A stretch of DNA of 8,672 nt from JASFQI01 sp050115555 (GTDB lineage Bacteria > Desulfobacterota > DSM-4660 > Desulfatiglandales > HGW-15), in contig JASFQI010000206.1 of the NCBI GenBank assembly GCA_050115555.1, positions 1-8,672 on the forward strand, in the 5' to 3' direction. The position numbers were made by a program, and so were the translations under genes. The notes beneath the pieces were generated by a model. That model did not search any database. It worked only from the letters and a program-made list of their open reading frames with translations, and was not told where the DNA came from. This document shows positions 1 to 7,153 of this stretch, one piece after another; positions within the stretch are counted from its first letter, which is position 1; each line of letters starts with the position of its first letter.

Positions 1-1815
1 CTGATCGTCAATGCGCTGACCCTGCTGCTCTTCGGGTGGCTCGCAGCCACGGGACGGTGGGCTCAGGACATGCCCTTTTTCCCGACTCCGCTCAGGGCGG
101 TGGTGGCCTGGTGGACGTACCTCCTGATGAATGCGGTTACCGCGATCTCCGCGGCGGTCATGGTGCGAGGCATGCACGGCCTGGCAGAAATGGAAAGGGC
201 ATCCAAAGAGGACCTTCACGCGGAGCAGGGGAAGCTCACCCGGGAGATCGAGGAGCGGAGCAAGGCGGAGAGGGCCCTTCGGAAGAGCGAGAAGGCGTTT
301 CGTCTGCTGGCGGAAAACGCGAACGATATCATCTGGACCGTGGACCCGTCGACCATGCAGTACACCTATGTCAGCCCGTCGGTCTACAGGATGCGCGGTT
401 TGACTCCGAAAGAGGCCAGGGCGGAGGGTGTGGAAAAGACCCTGTCCAAGGAGTCTTTCGAGCACGTTACAAAGGCCCTGAAAGAGGAGCTGGCCAGAGA
501 AGGCGCAGACGGTGTAGATCCCAAGCGCTCGAGGACCCTTGAGATTCAGCAGCGGAATAAGGACGGGTCTTCCTCCTGGGTGGAGACGACCATGACCTTT
601 GTTCGGGACGGGAACGGTCGACCGGTGAGCGTTCTGGGCGTATCACGTGACATCCACCAGAGAAAGCTTGCCGAAGAGGAGAAAGCACGGCTGGAAAAGC
701 GGCTTCAGGAGGCCCAGAGGATGGAGGCCATTGCCAGCCTGGCAGGGGGAATCGCCCACCAGTTCAACAACGCACTTTCGGTCATCCTGGGCAGGATCGA
801 TATGCTGGAGCTGAAGCCCGTTGGAGAAAGGGAACTCGAGATCGAGCCCATCAAGCTGTCTGCGGAGAGGATGGTGCAGCTGACCAACCAGCTCCTGGCC
901 TACGCAAGGGGGGGCAGATACCAGGCAAGGGTCGTTCCAGCCGAGCACCTGGTGAAGCAGACGCTGGCCTTGATCGAGCACCTGGTTCCCCCTTCCATTC
1001 ATGTGGAGACGGACATTCAATCGGGGACTTCGGCGGTCAAGGCGGATGAGACCCAGTTTCAGATGGCGTTCTCCGCGGTGATCTTCAACGCCGTGGAGGC
1101 CATAGAGGGCGAAGGCCGTATCCGGATATCCTGCCGGAATGAAACCGTCACGCCTGAGGATATATCGCATCATCCGGAGCTCGAGACCGGTCCCTATGTC
1201 CTCTTGCGTGTCGAGGACAATGGGAAGGGAATGGATGAGGAAACGGGAAGCCGGATCTTCGAGCCGTTTTTCACGACAAAATTCCAGGGCCGGGGGCTTG
1301 GCATGGCGGCCGCCTACGGGGTGATTCGGAACCATGACGGGTGGATCACCGTGGACTCCGAACCGGAACGGGGGACCACCGTGCGGATTCATCTGCCGGC
1401 GTCAGAGGAGGCAGCGGAAATCGCACCCAAGGAACGGTCGTCTCCGAAGCAACGGTTTGGCACGGCCCTGGTGGTGGAGGACGAGGACATGGTCATGGAC
1501 GTCAGCCGCGCCATGCTGGAAGAGCTGGGGTATCGCGTCCTCCCTGCGCAAAGCGGCGAAGAGGCCTTGCGCCTCGGCTCGGGCCATGAGGGAACCATCG
1601 ATCTGGCCCTTCTCGATCTCAAGCTGCCGGACATGGACGCGAAGCAGGTGTATCATAAGTTAGTCGAGCTTCGACCCGGTCTCAAGGTGATCGTGTACAG
1701 CGGGTTCTCCCTGAAAGGGCCGGCCCAGGAGATCCTGAATGCAGGGGCAGACGCCTTTCTGCAGAAGCCGTTTTCCCTGGAAGCCCTGTCCGGAAAAATC
1801 GATAAAATCCTATAG
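1..1815 (+). CDS. Membrane-anchored PAS hybrid histidine kinase with C-terminal receiver domain (5'-truncated)
   Basis: Sensor kinase that autophosphorylates on histidine and probably passes the phosphate to its own receiver. The frame is open to base 1, so the gene starts outside the window; the ATG at 70 lies inside a hydrophobic region and is unlikely to be the true start. Counting the first visible codon as residue 1, two hydrophobic stretches (about 1-18 and 30-53) look like membrane helices. A charged coiled linker follows (about 58-95), then a PAS domain (about 96-221). The H-box GGIAHQFNN carries the phospho-acceptor His253. The ATPase domain shows an N-box Asn363, DNGKGMD (406-412) and GRGLGMA (430-436). 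The receiver (about 486-604) has acidic residues E493/D494, phospho-acceptor D539 (LLDLKLPD), S567 and K589. No Hpt domain or separate regulator is visible nearby, so its target is unknown. The family call is firm; the signal sensed cannot be read. Confidence 0.93.
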   Translation: MIVNALTLLLFGWLAATGRWAQDMPFFPTPLRAVVAWWTYLLMNAVTAISAAVMVRGMHGLAEMERASKEDLHAEQGKLTREIEERSKAERALRKSEKAFRLLAENANDIIWTVDPSTMQYTYVSPSVYRMRGLTPKEARAEGVEKTLSKESFEHVTKALKEELAREGADGVDPKRSRTLEIQQRNKDGSSSWVETTMTFVRDGNGRPVSVLGVSRDIHQRKLAEEEKARLEKRLQEAQRMEAIASLAGGIAHQFNNALSVILGRIDMLELKPVGERELEIEPIKLSAERMVQLTNQLLAYARGGRYQARVVPAEHLVKQTLALIEHLVPPSIHVETDIQSGTSAVKADETQFQMAFSAVIFNAVEAIEGEGRIRISCRNETVTPEDISHHPELETGPYVLLRVEDNGKGMDEETGSRIFEPFFTTKFQGRGLGMAAAYGVIRNHDGWITVDSEPERGTTVRIHLPASEEAAEIAPKERSSPKQRFGTALVVEDEDMVMDVSRAMLEELGYRVLPAQSGEEALRLGSGHEGTIDLALLDLKLPDMDAKQVYHKLVELRPGLKVIVYSGFSLKGPAQEILNAGADAFLQKPFSLEALSGKIDKIL

Positions 1816-1923
1816 GCGCTCGTGTGATTTGAACTTCAGCGCAAGATGTCGCTCTGCGGGGCAGGTGCGGGCGAAGGCATGAGGGCTCGACCTGAAAGAA
1901 ACGGGTGCGATGGACGTAAAAGG

Positions 1924-1945
1924 AAGGGGTTTACGACCTCTTTTT
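1924..1945 (+). terminator. Probable intrinsic terminator of the kinase gene
   Basis: A 7-bp stem runs AAGGGGT (1924-1930), loop TTACG, ACCTCTT (1936-1942), with T continuing to 1945. In the rightward transcript one pair is a G-U wobble. In the leftward transcript the same position is an A-C mismatch and the T-run is interrupted, so the element favours rightward termination. It covers the stop and last codons of the convergent gene ending at 1931. The stem is short, so confidence is moderate. Confidence 0.4.
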
Positions 1946-2524
1946 CAGCGCCTGGGCCACGTCGTCTCGAATTCGTCCGGATTCCAGCCCGGGGAACACG
2001 CCGGCAACCAGGGTGCTCAGGGCCTGGATCAGGTCTTCCGGAGGTGCGCCTCCGGGAGGCGCCTCTGCGTCCGGGATCGAGGTATGGAGGTAGTCTGCCA
2101 GGTTCGCCACAGCCGCAGCCAGGCGCGTACTGTCGTCCGCTTCCCGGCGCGCGGAAACGGGCAAGGCCTCGGCGAGACGAAGCTGCTCCATGTGCTCCGC
2201 ATCCAGCTCCGCCGCGATGAGGGTTTTACGCAAGGCCTCTGTTTGTTCGGGCGGAAAGCTTCCAAAGCCCCCTTTCAGACGCCATCGCGCCTTCCAGATA
2301 GGACGAACCACCTCTTCCTGCCAGCCGGTCACTGTGTTCGCGGCTTGGGTGACGCGCTCTCGGCCGAGAGGCCTTCCCTCCTGTACCGCCGCCCAGCAGT
2401 AAAAGAACAGGAGGTTGATGTCCAGACCGTACCCGCGCTGGACAGCCAGGCAGGCCTCGGGAACGCCCGTCCGACTGTGGACGGAAAGGCTGAAATCCCA
2501 GAAGGAATGTACTGGAAAGTCCAT
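1931..2524 (-). CDS. TIGR02444 family protein (DUF2390)
   Basis: A 197-residue soluble protein of a family with no established function. The N-terminal signature is clear: FWDFSLSV (8-15), then GVPEACLAVQ (20-29), then GLDINLLFFYCW (33-44). This follows the family pattern FWxFSLxxY..GV..ACLxLQ...GxDVNLLLxxxW. The rest is helical and charged, with no membrane segment or signal peptide. The ATG at 2524 is preceded by TGAGGAAAAAAATCG, giving a GAGG ribosome site 10 bases upstream; the signature begins eight residues later, which supports this start. It lies 52 bases downstream of hrpA on the same strand, so the two are probably co-transcribed. The gene ends with KKRS and TAA inside the putative terminator of the convergent kinase gene. 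The family is mostly known from Proteobacteria. The family call is confident; no function is claimed. Confidence 0.85.
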   Translation of the reverse strand: MDFPVHSFWDFSLSVHSRTGVPEACLAVQRGYGLDINLLFFYCWAAVQEGRPLGRERVTQAANTVTGWQEEVVRPIWKARWRLKGGFGSFPPEQTEALRKTLIAAELDAEHMEQLRLAEALPVSARREADDSTRLAAAVANLADYLHTSIPDAEAPPGGAPPEDLIQALSTLVAGVFPGLESGRIRDDVAQALKKRS

Positions 2525-2576
2525 CGATTTTTTTCCTCAACGTGTCGGATAGGGATGCACAACGTTCGTTTTTTCT

Positions 2577-5500
2577 TTATACCATGCGTCGAATCTCGTC
2601 GGCCATTCGTTTCAGGCGCTTGGGGGATACCTTGACCGCGGTGGTGAGCTCCTGGGCGAAAATGGACACGCGAAGCTCTTCGATCATCCAGGAGAACGCT
2701 TCCAGGGCATGGCGCTTTTCCGGGGTTGCGTTGGGTGAGAGCTCGGCCAGCATGCGGGCGAGCTCTTCCTTGAACACACGGACCTCTTCCACCTTCTTCC
2801 GGTCCTTCCCAGGGTCAAAGGACCCCCGTTCCGCCCGGATTTCCATGGCACGCAGGTAGCGCGGCAGGTGGTCGAGCCGTTCCGGTGGATATCGGTCCAG
2901 GAAGTCCTCAGGGACCAGCCGGGCGAGATCACTGCGCAAGGATGCGCAGAGAGCCTGTACCGACGGGGACGCTTTTGAGGAGGTCTCCAGGCCGTGAAGC
3001 TTGGAGCGAAGCCCACTGTAAGTCTCTAGAACGCGTATAGCCTTGTCCAGGAGGTCGTTCGCCTCTGTCACCAGCCGGGGGCTCAGGCGTTCGGCCAAGG
3101 CTTCGAACGCTTCTCTGGTGCGCACGTCCGCACGGAAGAGGTCGCGGACAAGGGCCCCCTCGAGAGCGCTCTCCATGGCCTTTTGCCCCCCGAAGTACAC
3201 GGCTTCCCGGCTTACGGACGCGGGCAGGCGGAGGACCTTTCGAGCGAACTTCAGGTCCCTGCCCAGGCGAAGGGTCAGGAGGCGGGCTACCCCATCCAGG
3301 TGGGTCTCGGCGGCCTCGCCCGCATTGGAAAACAGCCGGATCCGCACGCCCGGCTCCGAAGGCTCGAGTGCGGGGTATGCAACGAGTGCGGCCTCTACAG
3401 GGATCTGCTTGGGCAGGGACTCGAAATCCCAGGACGTGATGGCGTCCCGCTCCCACTGCTCCTGCGCCTCTTCCCACGCACGGGAGGAAGCGGCGGGGGA
3501 GGAGGCGGCGCCCGCCCGAAGCAGCCCGGGGTCCCTGCCGGCCCGAAGCTCCCGGCCTTTGTGGTCCGTGATGGCCACTCGCATGCGCAGGTGGTCGGGC
3601 AGGTCTTCTGCGGGCCATGCGGATGCCGGAATGTCCACTCCGAACTTCCGGTAAAGAAAGCGACCCATGGCCGTGATGAGGGATTCGTCCGTTCTCTCCA
3701 TTTCGTCCATGACGATGCGTACCGTGCCGGACACGGGCACGAGCTGCTTGCGATATCGCTTGGGGAGCCCCTTGATCAAGGCCGTGATCTTTTCCTCCAG
3801 GAGTCCGGGGACCATCCAATCCAGCCGTTCCGGGGGGAGCCGGGAGGTAAGCGTGGAAGGGACACTCACGGTGACCCCGTCCTCCTTGGAGGCGGGATCG
3901 AAGCGGTACGTGAACGGAAATGCCTGATCTCCGATCCGAAGGTGGTCGGGAAAGGCCTGGAGAACGGTTGGGTCCGGCACGTAAAGGGCCAGGTCCTCCT
4001 CGGTCATGCGGAGAAAGGCATCCCCTCCCATTTCGCGAATACGGCGCTTCAGGGTTCGCGTGTCGCGAACCCCGGAAAGCCGCTCCGCGTAAAAGTCGGC
4101 CATGGCCTGCTCGCTCACCACGATGTCGCGTCGCCGGATCCGGTCCTCCAGGGAGGCGAGTCGTTCAACCAGCGCGCGGTTCTCATGGAGGAAGGGGAAA
4201 TTCCCCCGAATGTCGCCTTCGACAAGTGCGGAACGAACAAAGATCCGGTGGGCCTCGTCCGGGTCCACAGGACCGTAAGGGGCGGATCGGCCTGGCACGA
4301 TGACCAGGCCGAAAAGCGTCACCTCCTCGGTGGCGCGGACCTCTCCCCGGTTCTTTTCCCAGTGGGGATGGTGATAGCTGGATCGGCACAGGCTTCCCCC
4401 AAGGACCTCGAGCCAGGACGGGTCGATGCGGGCGGCAGTCCGGGCGAAGACCCGGGAGGTCCGAACCATCTCGGCGGCCACGATCCACGAAGGCGGCTTT
4501 TTGAAGAGTGTGGAACCGGGAAAAAGCATCACGTCCCTGCCCCGTGTGGCCCGGTAGATGGCTTTCTCCTTTTGTACGGCGATGTTGGACAGGAACCCGC
4601 TCAGGATGGCCCGGTGAATGCGGGCGTACCGGGTGTCGTCCGGGGGCTTCGCGGGGAGCGTGCCGGCCTCGGGCTCCAGGGCTTCTTCCTCCAGGATGGT
4701 GGTGATCTGCTCATGGACGTCGCGCCACTCCCGCATACGTACAAACGAGAGGAAGCGCTCCTTGCAGAACGCGCGCATCTTGCCCTGCGTGCGCAAGGTC
4801 TTTCGGGCGCGGTGGTATTGCTCCCAGAGATTGAGGAGTGTGAGGAAGTCACTCTCGGAGTCGCGAAAGGACCGGTGTGCCTCGTCTGCCTGGGCGGCCC
4901 GTTCAGCGGGGCGCTGCCGGGGGTCCTGAATGCCGAGCGCGGCCGCAATGACGCCCACCTCCTTTTCGCAGCCCTCCTTCCGGGCCTCGATCATCATACG
5001 TGCGATACGGGGGTCCAGAGGCAGATGGGCCATGAGCCGGCCCCGAGGCGTAATGCGGACCCGGTCCCGCTCCCGCGTGATGGCGCCCAGCTCGGTGAGC
5101 ACATCGAACCCATCCTTGATGCTTCGTGCGCCGGGCCGGTCCACGAAAGGGAAGGATTCCACGTCGCCCAGGTGAAGCGAGAGCATGCGAAGGATGACCT
5201 CGGCAAGGTTCGACCGGAGGATCTCGGGGGGCGTGAACTCCTCTCTCCGCTCGTAGTCTTCCTCGGAGTAGAGCCGAATGCACACGCCGTTCTCCACCCG
5301 CCCGCACCGCCCCTTGCGCTGGTCTGCGCTGCTCCGCGAGATCAGGCTCACCGCCAGGCTGGTAGTCCGTGTGCTCGGGAGGTAGCGCGGAATTCGGGCA
5401 AGGCCCGTGTCCACCACGTAACGGATCCCGGGGATCGTCAGGGACGTCTCGGCCACGTTTGTGGCCACCACGATCTTCCGGCCCGGCCGGGAGGCGAACA

Positions 5501-6530
5501 CGCGGTTCTGCTGCGCTCCAGGGAGTCGTGCGAACAGGGGCAGGATCGTGGTGTTCGGGAAGTCCCGCGCCTCGACTCTCTCGCAGGTCTCGCGAATGTC
5601 CTGCTCCGTGGGCATGAAGACCAGGATGTCCCCGGAAGGGTGCCGGCTCGCGATTCGCTCCACAGCCAGGACTGCCCGGTCCACATATGTGACGTCCTCG
5701 GGGTCCTGCTGTTCATTCTCCGGTGGGTGATACTCCACCTCCACGGGAAACAGACGCCCAGTCACCTCCACCACCGGGGCGTTGTCAAAGGCCCGGGAGA
5801 ATTTCTCCGTATCCAGGGTGGCCGAGGTCACAATCACCCGCAGGTCCCTGCGCTTGCGAAGCATGGAGCGCAGGATGCCCAGGAGGAAGTCGATGTTCAG
5901 ACTTCGCTCGTGGGCCTCGTCAATGATGAGCGTGTCATACTCGTTCAGGAAGCGGTCCTGCTGTGTCTCTGCCAGGAGCATGCCGTCCGTGAGGATCTTG
6001 ATGTACGCATTGGGTCCGGTGCGGTCGGAGAACCGGATTTTATAGCCCACGGAGTTCCCTAGATCCTCGCCCATCTCCTGTGCAATGCGCCGGGCGATCG
6101 TGGTGGCGGCGATGCGTCGGGGTTGCGTGCAGCCGATCCGACCGGCGATGCCGCGGCCCGCCTCCAGGCACATTTTTGGAATTTGTGTGCTCTTTCCCGA
6201 TCCGGTCTCTCCGGAGACAATGACCACCGGATGGTCCTGGACGGCCCGGACGATCTCCTTCATTTTTCGGAGAATCGGCAGGTGCTCCGGGTAGTTCAGC
6301 CGGGGCCGGGTTTCCAGGCGGGTCCGGCGCCTTTGCGCGGACGCCTCGAGAAGCCGTTCGAGCTCGTCCAGTCGTTTTTTCACGAACCCGGACGGTTTGC
6401 TGCGGCCGGATTTTCCGGAAACAGACCGCAGCCCACGGCGGATGACCCACTGGTCCTGAATCATGGCCTCGGGCAGGGCGGATCGAATGCGTGCGATGCG
6501 TTTCAAGAGAGACACCGGTTGCTGGATCAC
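2577..6530 (-). CDS. hrpA: ATP-dependent RNA helicase HrpA (DEAH box)
   Basis: Large cytoplasmic DEAH-box RNA helicase of 1317 residues, close to the 1300 of E. coli HrpA. All core motifs are visible: Walker A GETGSGKS (107-114, Lys113), DEAH (204-207), SAT (236-238), motif V TNVAETSLT (357-365) and motif VI QRKGRCGR (404-411). These are followed by the helicase-associated HA2/OB region and a long C-terminal part matching DUF3418, which together separate HrpA from the shorter HrpB. In E. coli HrpA has been linked to fimbrial mRNA processing and to relief of stalled ribosomes; the same role here is inference. The start is a GTG at 6530 with AGGA four bases upstream. Residues before Met23 (ATG at 6464) still resemble the E. 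coli N-terminus, so the GTG is preferred. An Ala/Ser-rich linker lies near residues 1003-1012. No frameshift or missing motif was found. It probably leads a two-gene unit with the TIGR02444 gene. Confidence 0.96.
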   Translation of the reverse strand: MIQQPVSLLKRIARIRSALPEAMIQDQWVIRRGLRSVSGKSGRSKPSGFVKKRLDELERLLEASAQRRRTRLETRPRLNYPEHLPILRKMKEIVRAVQDHPVVIVSGETGSGKSTQIPKMCLEAGRGIAGRIGCTQPRRIAATTIARRIAQEMGEDLGNSVGYKIRFSDRTGPNAYIKILTDGMLLAETQQDRFLNEYDTLIIDEAHERSLNIDFLLGILRSMLRKRRDLRVIVTSATLDTEKFSRAFDNAPVVEVTGRLFPVEVEYHPPENEQQDPEDVTYVDRAVLAVERIASRHPSGDILVFMPTEQDIRETCERVEARDFPNTTILPLFARLPGAQQNRVFASRPGRKIVVATNVAETSLTIPGIRYVVDTGLARIPRYLPSTRTTSLAVSLISRSSADQRKGRCGRVENGVCIRLYSEEDYERREEFTPPEILRSNLAEVILRMLSLHLGDVESFPFVDRPGARSIKDGFDVLTELGAITRERDRVRITPRGRLMAHLPLDPRIARMMIEARKEGCEKEVGVIAAALGIQDPRQRPAERAAQADEAHRSFRDSESDFLTLLNLWEQYHRARKTLRTQGKMRAFCKERFLSFVRMREWRDVHEQITTILEEEALEPEAGTLPAKPPDDTRYARIHRAILSGFLSNIAVQKEKAIYRATRGRDVMLFPGSTLFKKPPSWIVAAEMVRTSRVFARTAARIDPSWLEVLGGSLCRSSYHHPHWEKNRGEVRATEEVTLFGLVIVPGRSAPYGPVDPDEAHRIFVRSALVEGDIRGNFPFLHENRALVERLASLEDRIRRRDIVVSEQAMADFYAERLSGVRDTRTLKRRIREMGGDAFLRMTEEDLALYVPDPTVLQAFPDHLRIGDQAFPFTYRFDPASKEDGVTVSVPSTLTSRLPPERLDWMVPGLLEEKITALIKGLPKRYRKQLVPVSGTVRIVMDEMERTDESLITAMGRFLYRKFGVDIPASAWPAEDLPDHLRMRVAITDHKGRELRAGRDPGLLRAGAASSPAASSRAWEEAQEQWERDAITSWDFESLPKQIPVEAALVAYPALEPSEPGVRIRLFSNAGEAAETHLDGVARLLTLRLGRDLKFARKVLRLPASVSREAVYFGGQKAMESALEGALVRDLFRADVRTREAFEALAERLSPRLVTEANDLLDKAIRVLETYSGLRSKLHGLETSSKASPSVQALCASLRSDLARLVPEDFLDRYPPERLDHLPRYLRAMEIRAERGSFDPGKDRKKVEEVRVFKEELARMLAELSPNATPEKRHALEAFSWMIEELRVSIFAQELTTAVKVSPKRLKRMADEIRRMV

Positions 6531-6534
6531 AAGA

Positions 6535-6538
6535 TCCT
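6535..6538 (-). promoter_or_regulatory. Ribosome binding site supporting the GTG start of hrpA
   Basis: Read on the minus strand the sequence is GCAGGATCTT followed by GTG, so AGGA lies four bases from the start codon. The site is short and the spacing tight. It is the best candidate in frame upstream of Met23 and agrees with the conserved N-terminal residues. Confidence 0.4.
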
Positions 6539-6648
6539 GCGGTCTCGCAAAACCGTGCTCGACCGCTGTTGGCTACACTGTTCAATAGTAGGAATCACAA
6601 GGGCAAATCTCTCGGTCAAGGGCTTTTTGCGGCTCCACGGAGAATTCC

Positions 6649-6670
6649 ATCGGCCCGAAAAAGGGCCGGT
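6649..6670. repeat. Hairpin in the hrpA / DUF2905 spacer
   Basis: Inverted repeat CGGCCC (6651-6656), loop GAAAAA, GGGCCG (6663-6668). It is extended by a T-G wobble and an A-T pair to 6649-6670. All six core pairs are perfect and mostly G-C. Neither side is followed by a T-run, so it is not a standard intrinsic terminator. It may be a leader RNA structure or a protein site, or simply chance in GC-rich DNA. Confidence 0.35.
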
Positions 6671-6793
6671 TCCCTCGGTCGGGGCTGGACACCACCAAGG
6701 GACCTTCACCATAATGTGCGTACCTGGAAAGTTCAAGAGGGCGGCGCCTGGAAGGATGCTGTACGTTCGACCTTGAGCGTGATAGGCTATTTC

Positions 6794-6800
6794 AGGGAGG
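6794..6800 (+). promoter_or_regulatory. Strong Shine-Dalgarno of the DUF2905 gene
   Basis: AGGGAGG ends four bases before the ATG at 6805. It is a near-consensus site and fixes the start of this very short gene. Confidence 0.7.
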
Positions 6801-6804
6801 AACG

Positions 6805-7005
6805 ATGAGACGGTGGCTGGTGATCATCGGAATCGTGTGTATCGTTGCGGGGCTGCTCTGGCCGTGGCTGAGCAAGCTACCCCTGGGTCGACTGCCCGGG
6901 GACATCGTAATCGACCGGCCCGGGTTCAAGCTCTACTTCCCCCTTACAACGATGATTCTTCTTAGTGGCCTGATCTCCTTGATCTTGTGGCTTTTTCGAA
7001 AGTAA
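6805..7005 (+). CDS. DUF2905 family small membrane protein
   Basis: A 66-residue inner-membrane protein with two predicted helices (about 4-22 and 46-64). The loop between them holds the DUF2905 signature: LPLGRLPGDIVIDRPGF (25-41) followed by LYFPLTT (43-49). The protein starts MRR and ends LFRK, consistent with both ends in the cytoplasm by the positive-inside rule (inference). Length is typical for the family, whose function is unknown. The start is well supported by a strong ribosome site. It is divergent from hrpA. The gap of 148 bases to the next gene leaves open whether it belongs to the same transcript as the NUDIX, diiron and Mut7-C genes. Confidence 0.9.
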   Translation: MRRWLVIIGIVCIVAGLLWPWLSKLPLGRLPGDIVIDRPGFKLYFPLTTMILLSGLISLILWLFRK

Positions 7006-7039
7006 CGGGTATCCTTCCGCGCCTTTTTCGAGGGGATGG

Positions 7040-7084
7040 CAGGGAGCGCCCTGAGAAAATCCGGAAGTTCGGCTGCAAAGCCGA
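7040..7084 (+). other. Two small hairpins in the DUF2905 / NUDIX spacer
   Basis: The first is CAGGG-AGCG-CCCTG (7040-7053). The second is TCGGCT-GCAA-AGCCGA (7069-7084), a 6-bp stem closed by a GNRA-type tetraloop. Neither is followed by a T-run. They could form a structured leader for the NUDIX mRNA or a processing site, but both are short enough to arise by chance. No promoter was identified in this 148-base spacer. Confidence 0.3.
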
Positions 7085-7142
7085 TCACGGAGACACGGCT
7101 TCGGCAGGCGTTCAACCATCATCGCAAGGGAGTCTTGATTGA

Positions 7143-7147
7143 AAGGA
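7143..7147 (+). promoter_or_regulatory. Ribosome binding site that sets the NUDIX start
   Basis: AAGGA lies six bases before the ATG at 7154. The frame also has a TTG at 7139, but that lies upstream of this site and lacks a comparable one, so the ATG is chosen. Confidence 0.65.
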
Positions 7148-7153
7148 AATCCC

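Larger units (their letters stand above)
6531..6804. other. Divergent intergenic region, hrpA / DUF2905 gene
   Basis: This 274-base spacer must hold the control signals for leftward hrpA and possibly for the rightward DUF2905 gene. No convincing -35/-10 pair was found on either strand. On the minus strand TTGACC (6613-6618 region) precedes TACTAT, but the spacing of about 23 bases is too long for a good sigma-70 promoter. Short open frames cross the region, but their sequences look random and match no family I know. CTCGGTC occurs twice (6611-6617 and 6675-6681), either side of a hairpin at 6649-6670. Confidence 0.5.

Noticed and set aside
1816..1842. GCGCT/AGCGC inverted repeat just after the kinase stop
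   Set aside because: A 5-bp stem with a 17-base loop and no following T-run; too weak to call a terminator.
1910..2635. A 241-codon plus-strand frame across the TIGR02444 gene
   Set aside because: It is antisense to a recognisable family protein with a good ribosome site, and its own sequence matches nothing I know.
3183..6062. A 959-codon open frame on the plus strand, antisense to hrpA
   Set aside because: It lies wholly inside hrpA, whose helicase motifs are intact on the other strand. Its product is rich in Gly, His, Pro and Arg with no recognisable domain, as expected for an antisense shadow in GC-rich DNA.
6613..6640. Minus-strand TTGACC ... TACTAT-like promoter for hrpA
   Set aside because: The spacing is about 23 bases, well outside the usual 16-18, and the -10 match is imperfect.
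6123..6776. A 217-codon plus-strand frame reaching from hrpA into the spacer
   Set aside because: Over half is antisense to the conserved N-terminal part of hrpA, and the rest has no protein-like features.
7139..7153. TTG at 7139 as the NUDIX start
   Set aside because: The AAGGA site at 7143-7147 lies downstream of the TTG and is well placed for the ATG at 7154.
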